Assembly: GCA_903934275.1 (NCBI GenBank)
Contig: CAIZNF010000669.1
Coordinates: 1-6,904, forward strand
Source: an uncultured Nitrosomonadales bacterium
GTDB lineage: Bacteria; Pseudomonadota; Gammaproteobacteria; Burkholderiales; Gallionellaceae
Direction of reading: 5' to 3'
Length of the DNA stretch: 6,904 nucleotides
In this document: positions 6,832 to 6,904 of the stretch, piece after piece
Position numbering within the stretch: the first letter of the stretch is position 1
Layout of the letters: each line of letters begins with the position of its first letter
Translations under genes and position numbers: made by a program
The notes under the pieces: generated by a model
What the model was told of the DNA's origin: nothing
What the model saw: only the letters and a program-made list of their open reading frames with translations
The model's database searches: none

Positions 6832-6904
6832 AACTCAGCGAGCGCAGTCTGTAATCTGCCTCCAACGCAGGGCAATCGCATCAAATTTCCCCGAAACCAA
6901 GCAA

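Noticed and set aside
6835..6903. Minus-strand frame open from the window edge to a TGA at 6835-6837 (22 residues, including SGKFDAIALRWRQITDCAR), possibly the C-terminus of an upstream gene.
   Set aside because: Its composition is protein-like, but it is too short to recognise and no family match comes to mind; a chance open frame of this length is common.

Overview
The window carries one long block of genes, all on the minus strand. Read in the direction of transcription (high to low coordinates) it is hisC, hisB, hisH, hisA, hisF, hisI, hisE, a HIT-family gene (hinT-like), tatA, tatB and tatC. The start of an IS3-family insertion sequence lies at the low-coordinate edge. This order, with a monofunctional hisB, separate hisI and hisE, and his running into hinT and tatABC, is typical of betaproteobacteria. 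The protein sequences and moderate GC fit a member of the Nitrosomonadales/Gallionella/Sideroxydans type, but that placement is inference.

Layout. About 6777-6904 is a short upstream region with a weak promoter candidate and no recognisable hisD end. Between 2033 and 6776 lie seven histidine genes, separated by 10 bases or fewer or overlapping: aminotransferase, dehydratase, both subunits of imidazole glycerol phosphate synthase, the isomerase between them, the cyclohydrolase and the pyrophosphohydrolase. From 1936 to 2032 there is a gap that holds a perfect 29-bp inverted repeat. From 262 to 1935 come hinT and the three Tat translocase genes, with stop/start overlaps tatA-tatB and tatB-tatC. 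From 136 to 261 nothing is recognised. From 1 to about 135 is the left end of the IS with the first 25 codons of its OrfA.

The his genes cover the middle of histidine synthesis, from phosphoribosyl-ATP to histidinol phosphate; hisG, hisD and a histidinol-phosphatase are not in the window. The tat genes encode a full three-part twin-arginine exporter and share no pathway with his, so co-transcription is probably a conserved operon fusion.

The most unusual feature is inside hisH. Between the conserved GWNQV segment and the HPLWNGI segment there is an extra in-frame stretch of about 47 residues. Its DNA is built as nested inverted repeats with a C-rich edge resembling the intergenic repeat before hinT. 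It looks like a short palindromic repeat that inserted into an essential-pathway gene without breaking the frame, comparable in style to the protein-embedded palindromic elements known from Rickettsia. No previously undescribed multi-gene system is visible.
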